DNA of 64,000 nt from Achromobacter marplatensis (GTDB lineage Bacteria > Pseudomonadota > Gammaproteobacteria > Burkholderiales > Burkholderiaceae_B). Numbering within the stretch: position 1 is the stretch's first letter; each line of letters starts with the position of its first letter. A program made the translations under genes and the position numbers. The DNA lies in the NCBI RefSeq assembly GCF_002209535.1, contig NZ_NJIG01000006.1, positions 124,001 through 188,000 of the forward strand, given 5' to 3'. Of the stretch, positions 60,640 through 64,000 are shown in pieces. The notes beneath the pieces were generated by a model that worked only from the letters and a program-made list of their open reading frames with translations, did no database searches and had not been told where the DNA came from.

Positions 60640-61985
60640 ACGAAGCCGGGGGCGGTGATCCGCGCAAGCGCTGGCGCGAGCAGCAGCGGGCCCAGCGTCT
60701 GGAACAAGCCGACGATCAGCGCGCCGCGTTCGACGCGCAGGCGGCGCGGCAACGGGCGTGGGCCGAACGGGCACGGCAGCCGCCGGCCCTGGCCCGTGTG
60801 GCATGGCAGGGCCTGACGCTGCGGGTGGTGAACCTGGCGCAGGCCCAGACGCTTCTGAGCCGGATCCGAGATACCGACAATGCTGCGTATTACACGCTGC
60901 TGGACGAGGCCGCGGCCGCGCAGCTGCCCGACAGCGCCGGGCAGCAGTGGGTGTTCCTCGTGGCCGACGCGCCGGTGACGGCAACGACTTTGGACCTGCC
61001 CGCGCAACTGCCGGACCATCCGGCATTGCGGGTGGCCGGCTGGGTGTTCACGGCGGGTCTGGATGCCGACGTGCTGCGTGTCGGCAACGCGGCCAATCCG
61101 GACATGGCAAGCGGCGAATCCGAGGCCAATATTGGGCCTGATGCCGGGCCTGATACCGGGCCTGACACTGGGCCCGACACCCGGTCTGGCACGATGGTGG
61201 TTGCATTGGGCCCGGCACGCGCCGGACTGCTGATGTTGCCCGCGGGACGGCACGCGTTCACGGAAGGGCTGCATGCCACGACGCTGCTGTGCCGGCACTA
61301 TCGGTGCCAGGTGCTGGTGCGTGGCGCCTTGCGCGCAGATTGCTTGATTGCCGCAGGCGGTGACGTGTACTGCACTGAGGCGCCGCGTATCGCCCTGCTG
61401 GCGACCGACGACGCTGACCGCAATCGCAGCCGCGTCATGTCGCGCCCGGGGCGCAGCTATCGCTTTCATCCCCCCACGCATGCGCTGGAGGACATCGTGG
61501 CGCCGCCCTGGTTGCGGCGGGATGCGCGCGGCCATGCGCGGCTTGCACCGCGCCTGGCGGATCTTGCCGATGCGCAAGCCTTGCTGCGCCCGCGCAAGGC
61601 GATCGATGGGGTCTATGACGGCTTCACGGCCGAACTCGAGCAGGCCATGCAGACGCTGTCGGCGTTGCTGCGCACCGCGGGCCCGGCGCAGCTATCTGTG
61701 CGGTTCGGGCCCAGCCCCTCGAATCACGCCCGGTATTCCGAGAATGCCGCAGGCGCGCGCGAGCTGGTGCGGCAGATCGATCATTCGGAATATGTGCGTA
61801 TCAGCGCGACGCAGCCGGGCGCGGGCGGGGCCATTGCGCTGCGGGCGGAACAGCTGAGCGCACCCGTGCGGGATCGTTCTGTGCGCGATGCCCGGCCAGA
61901 AGACGACGACCCCGAGGCGCGCATGATCAAGCTGGCGCTGCGCGACGCAATCGCGCGGCTATTGGCGCACTACGGTCCGGCGTAA
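60636..61985 (+). CDS. Unknown protein coupled to the lipoprotein gene
   Basis: A 449-residue protein without signal peptide or clear membrane helix. The first 55 residues are highly charged and helical (RKRWREQQRAQRLEQADDQR). A short tandem repeat of GPD(A/T) units lies around residues 167-181, coded by four 12-bp repeats at about 61135-61182. The remainder alternates beta-rich and helical parts and ends in a helix (ARMIKLALRDAIARLLAHYG). The ATGA overlap with the lipoprotein gene implies they work together. No family recognised. Confidence 0.65.
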   Translation: MNEAGGGDPRKRWREQQRAQRLEQADDQRAAFDAQAARQRAWAERARQPPALARVAWQGLTLRVVNLAQAQTLLSRIRDTDNAAYYTLLDEAAAAQLPDSAGQQWVFLVADAPVTATTLDLPAQLPDHPALRVAGWVFTAGLDADVLRVGNAANPDMASGESEANIGPDAGPDTGPDTGPDTRSGTMVVALGPARAGLLMLPAGRHAFTEGLHATTLLCRHYRCQVLVRGALRADCLIAAGGDVYCTEAPRIALLATDDADRNRSRVMSRPGRSYRFHPPTHALEDIVAPPWLRRDARGHARLAPRLADLADAQALLRPRKAIDGVYDGFTAELEQAMQTLSALLRTAGPAQLSVRFGPSPSNHARYSENAAGARELVRQIDHSEYVRISATQPGAGGAIALRAEQLSAPVRDRSVRDARPEDDDPEARMIKLALRDAIARLLAHYGPA

Positions 61986-62033
61986 CCGGCCGGGAAAATC
62001 CGCCCTGCGCGTTGTCACCCGGTCGGTTGGGAG

Positions 62034-62834
62034 TCAAAGATGTCGGTGGCTGCACGCCATCGGCGCATCGATCATTTTGCCCACGGCGTCCGCCATCTTT
62101 CTTGCGCTTTCTTCGTCCAGCCAGGCCGTGCGTATCGATCGAAAGCCCAGGCCAAGGCTGAAGTGCCAATCCAGATCGAAAATTCGATAGGCCTTGCCGG
62201 TGGCAGGGCAGTGCCATTGCACGTCGGGGTCTTCGAAGGCCGCCCCAATGAAATCGACGTGGTCGCCATAGGGAGGCAGGTCCGGTAGCGGCTCGCCGGT
62301 TTCCGGCAGGCTAGGGACTTCCAGATTTTCGCCGACATGCACGGCGGGATTCGGGCCGTCATAGGCCAGCAGCATCAAGCCGAATTGTTGCGGATCGGTG
62401 TCGTACGTCTGGGCGATATGCGGGCTCATGAATGCGCGTGCCGCGGGCCCGACCAGGTAATGCGGGCTGCGCCACGAGCTGCCCTCGTCATTCTGAAGGG
62501 TGCAGTCGAGTTCGATGCCGTGGCCGGTCAGCAGTTCGAGCGTTTGCGCGATGCTGAAGTCCGGCGCGGCCTTCAGGCCGGCGGGCAGGGCGGGACACCC
62601 TTCGTACAACGCCAGCACCTCGGCGGGGCTGCGCATCGTATCTTCGTATCGGTAGGTGCAGTTCAGGGTCTGTGCCAGCGTCAAGCTCAGGTCCACCAGC
62701 GCCGGCATCGGCACATTGCATCCGAACGGAGGCAGCACCATGCCGGTTTCCAGCAGACGGGCTTCAAGCTGTTTCCAGTCCGGCGGCGGCAGATGGGGAT
62801 ACCGCGGGAACAGGAACTGGTGATGTTCAGACAT
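62034..62834 (-). CDS. Unknown soluble protein
   Basis: A 266-residue protein with no signal or membrane segment. It is rich in Pro, Asp and aromatic residues (LFPRYPHLPPPDWKQLEARL, YGDHVDFIGAAFEDPDVQWH). The C-terminus carries FDLDWHFSLGLGFRSIRTAW and a helix before CSHRHL. It overlaps the response-regulator gene by 8 bp, so the two are co-translated. I do not recognise the family. It converges on the 449-residue gene with a 48-bp gap. Confidence 0.65.
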   Translation of the reverse strand: MSEHHQFLFPRYPHLPPPDWKQLEARLLETGMVLPPFGCNVPMPALVDLSLTLAQTLNCTYRYEDTMRSPAEVLALYEGCPALPAGLKAAPDFSIAQTLELLTGHGIELDCTLQNDEGSSWRSPHYLVGPAARAFMSPHIAQTYDTDPQQFGLMLLAYDGPNPAVHVGENLEVPSLPETGEPLPDLPPYGDHVDFIGAAFEDPDVQWHCPATGKAYRIFDLDWHFSLGLGFRSIRTAWLDEESARKMADAVGKMIDAPMACSHRHL

Positions 62835-63264
62835 GCGCCGCGTCTAGAACGACGTGCGGCCGCGCGAGGGCATCGGGGTTGCCCCGGTAACGGGGCTGCC
62901 GCGCAGGCGCGGGCGTCAGGCGGCGGATCGTCTTCAGCACTTCTTCCGGTTCTGCCGGTTTGCGCAGGTAGGCCGCATAGCCGTCGCAGGTCTCGCTGAT
63001 TTCATGCTCGGGCCGGCCGCTCAGCACCAGCACGGGCGTTTCGCTCAGATAGGCGTTTTCGCGCATCGCGGTGAGCAGTGCGCCGCCGTGCATGCCCGGC
63101 ATGGAAAAGTCGGTGATTACGAGGTCAGGGCGCAGGTCAAGCATCTGCCGAAGCGCGGTCAGGCCGTCGGTATGCGTCGTGACGTCATAGCCTTCCATGC
63201 GCAAGATCTCGCTCAACATGTCGACCAGCATCGGCTGATCGTCGACCAAAAGTATTTTTTTCAT
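62827..63264 (-). CDS. Stand-alone response regulator receiver protein
   Basis: A 145-residue single-domain receiver. Acidic pocket Asp8-Asp9, phosphoacceptor Asp52 (VITDFSMPG), switch Ser82 (VLVLSGRPE) and Lys102 (YLRKPAEP) are all in place. There is no DNA-binding output domain; a 25-residue tail follows the receiver fold. No histidine kinase is encoded nearby, so the partner kinase is elsewhere. It is the first gene of a two-gene unit with the 266-residue protein. Confidence 0.88.
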   Translation of the reverse strand: MKKILLVDDQPMLVDMLSEILRMEGYDVTTHTDGLTALRQMLDLRPDLVITDFSMPGMHGGALLTAMRENAYLSETPVLVLSGRPEHEISETCDGYAAYLRKPAEPEEVLKTIRRLTPAPARQPRYRGNPDALARPHVVLDAAHV

Positions 63265-63657
63265 GATGGTTCAGTGCCACGTACTGCAGCGTTTGGATTT
63301 CTGGCCGCCCTGGCCGTCCGCAAGCGCCGTTGTTGTACGGCCATGCGAAGTGTGGTGGGGCAGGGCCAGCGGCATTTCGCTCCTTCCGGGCGCTGACGGG
63401 GCAGGCGAAAGGAGGATGGCGGACCGTGGATAGGCGCATCCTAGGGCATGCGCGTTGTTCATGTGTGTCGTAATTGTATCGGGAGGAAACGAGTGCTTGG
63501 CTCGCCGTCGTGCCACGGCGTAGATGCGGAGCGGCACGGACACTTTTTGCCATGCTTGAGCGGTGCGTCGATCGGAAATTGAGCGGTGGGCCCCGTGCTT
63601 TAATTCGATCTGGATCACGCGCGCGGCAACGCGCCAAGCAACCCACGGGAGCCCGAC
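63265..63657. other. Divergent intergenic region without visible gene
   Basis: This 393-bp gap lies between the response regulator (minus) and the partial gene at the right edge (plus). I see no convincing coding frame, RNA gene, terminator or clear promoter. Short frames here lack ribosome-binding sites. Confidence 0.5.
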
Positions 63658-64000
63658 TTGCCCATAGAATTCGAACAGATCGAGAGCGTTTTCATGGACA
63701 CGTTGCGGGCGCACTCCGCCTTCGCGGGATGGAAGAAGAAGCGCAAGCGTTGCCTTTGGCGCGCGCTTGGCGACGTACAGCAAGGCGTGGAGCTGATCCG
63801 CTACAAGGCCTCTTTCGACAACCGGCAATTGGTGTCCGTGGGCCTGTACGTATCCGTGCCCTGCGAGCGCGAGTGGCCGGTGTACGTGCCCACCGAAATC
63901 TGGGACAAGGGTCGTCTGTACCGCCGGGCGTATCTGGTACCCGGCCAAGGTCTGGTCGACGAACCCACCTTCGCCAGCGGTGCTTCGATCGCTATCGCTT
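63658..64000 (+). CDS. Unknown protein, 5' part only (runs off right edge)
   Basis: An open frame of 114 codons reaches the right edge. TTG 63658 has a GGGAG box 6 nt upstream and gives the start PIEFEQIESVFMDTLRAHSA; ATG 63694 is a later alternative. The visible part is soluble, with a basic patch (GWKKKRKRCLWRAL) and beta-like segments (LVSVGLYVSVPCEREWPVYV). Not a family I recognise from this fragment. Confidence 0.55.
   Translation, partial: MPIEFEQIESVFMDTLRAHSAFAGWKKKRKRCLWRALGDVQQGVELIRYKASFDNRQLVSVGLYVSVPCEREWPVYVPTEIWDKGRLYRRAYLVPGQGLVDEPTFASGASIAIA

Noticed and set aside
61135-61182. Four 12-bp repeats as a possible CRISPR or mobile-element trace
   Set aside because: They are contiguous, in frame, and code for a simple GPD repeat inside a gene.
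61985-62033. Terminator between the convergent 449- and 266-residue genes
   Set aside because: A 10-bp stem with one G-U pair is possible, but the loop is about 24 nt and there is no T-tract.

Overview
The window is high-GC DNA with short gaps, frequent 1-8 bp stop/start overlaps and gene content typical of a beta-proteobacterium of the Burkholderiales. An Achromobacter/Bordetella-type Alcaligenaceae member is my best guess, inferred from gene content and style rather than from a marker gene. I saw no rRNA, tRNA, insertion sequence, phage gene or CRISPR array.

Layout. (1) 1-2191, minus strand: the 5' part of a large MscS-family mechanosensitive channel gene that runs off the left edge. (2) 2450-9279, plus strand: a tight operon with a polar amino-acid ABC importer (binding protein, two permeases, ATPase), an M20-family amidohydrolase, a DUF1989 protein, an XRE-cupin regulator and an agmatinase-family ureohydrolase. 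Two palindromic operator-like boxes sit over its promoter. It looks like an uptake and breakdown pathway for a ureido or guanidino compound. (3) 9551-10003: a small lipoprotein. (4) 10071-56544: one complete type VI secretion system (T6SS). (5) 56583-59301, minus strand: a divergent, short isoleucyl-tRNA synthetase behind what reads as a full transcription attenuator with an isoleucine-rich leader peptide. (6) 59590-64000: a lipoprotein and partner of unknown function, an unknown protein, a stand-alone response regulator, and the start of an unknown gene at the right edge.

The T6SS has all core parts: tssA, tssM, tssL, tssK, tssJ, tssB, tssC, hcp, tssE, tssF, tssG, clpV, three vgrG genes and one PAAR gene. 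Accessory genes are tagF, an OmpA-type protein, a VanY/TagX-like peptidoglycan peptidase and two membrane proteins. The Fha/PpkA/PppA phosphorylation genes are not in the window. Transcription radiates from three divergent gaps, near 10.7 kb, 19.9 kb and 39.5 kb. Three effector routes can be read. The first is VgrG1, a DUF4123 adaptor, a DUF3304 lipoprotein (likely immunity) and a Tle1-like DUF2235 protein whose lipase catalytic residues appear to be replaced. The second is VgrG3, a DUF4123 adaptor, a MIX/VasX-like pore-type effector and a membrane immunity protein. The third is VgrG2, a 2676-residue protein fusing the spike to a very long Ala/Ser/Thr/Gly/Pro-rich region and a C-terminal zinc-metalloprotease-like domain with a split metzincin signature, followed by a small unknown gene.

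The items I would look at first are the isoleucine attenuator in front of the second isoleucyl-tRNA synthetase, the giant VgrG2 with its protease end and repeat-built linker, and the Tle1-like protein lacking its serine and histidine.
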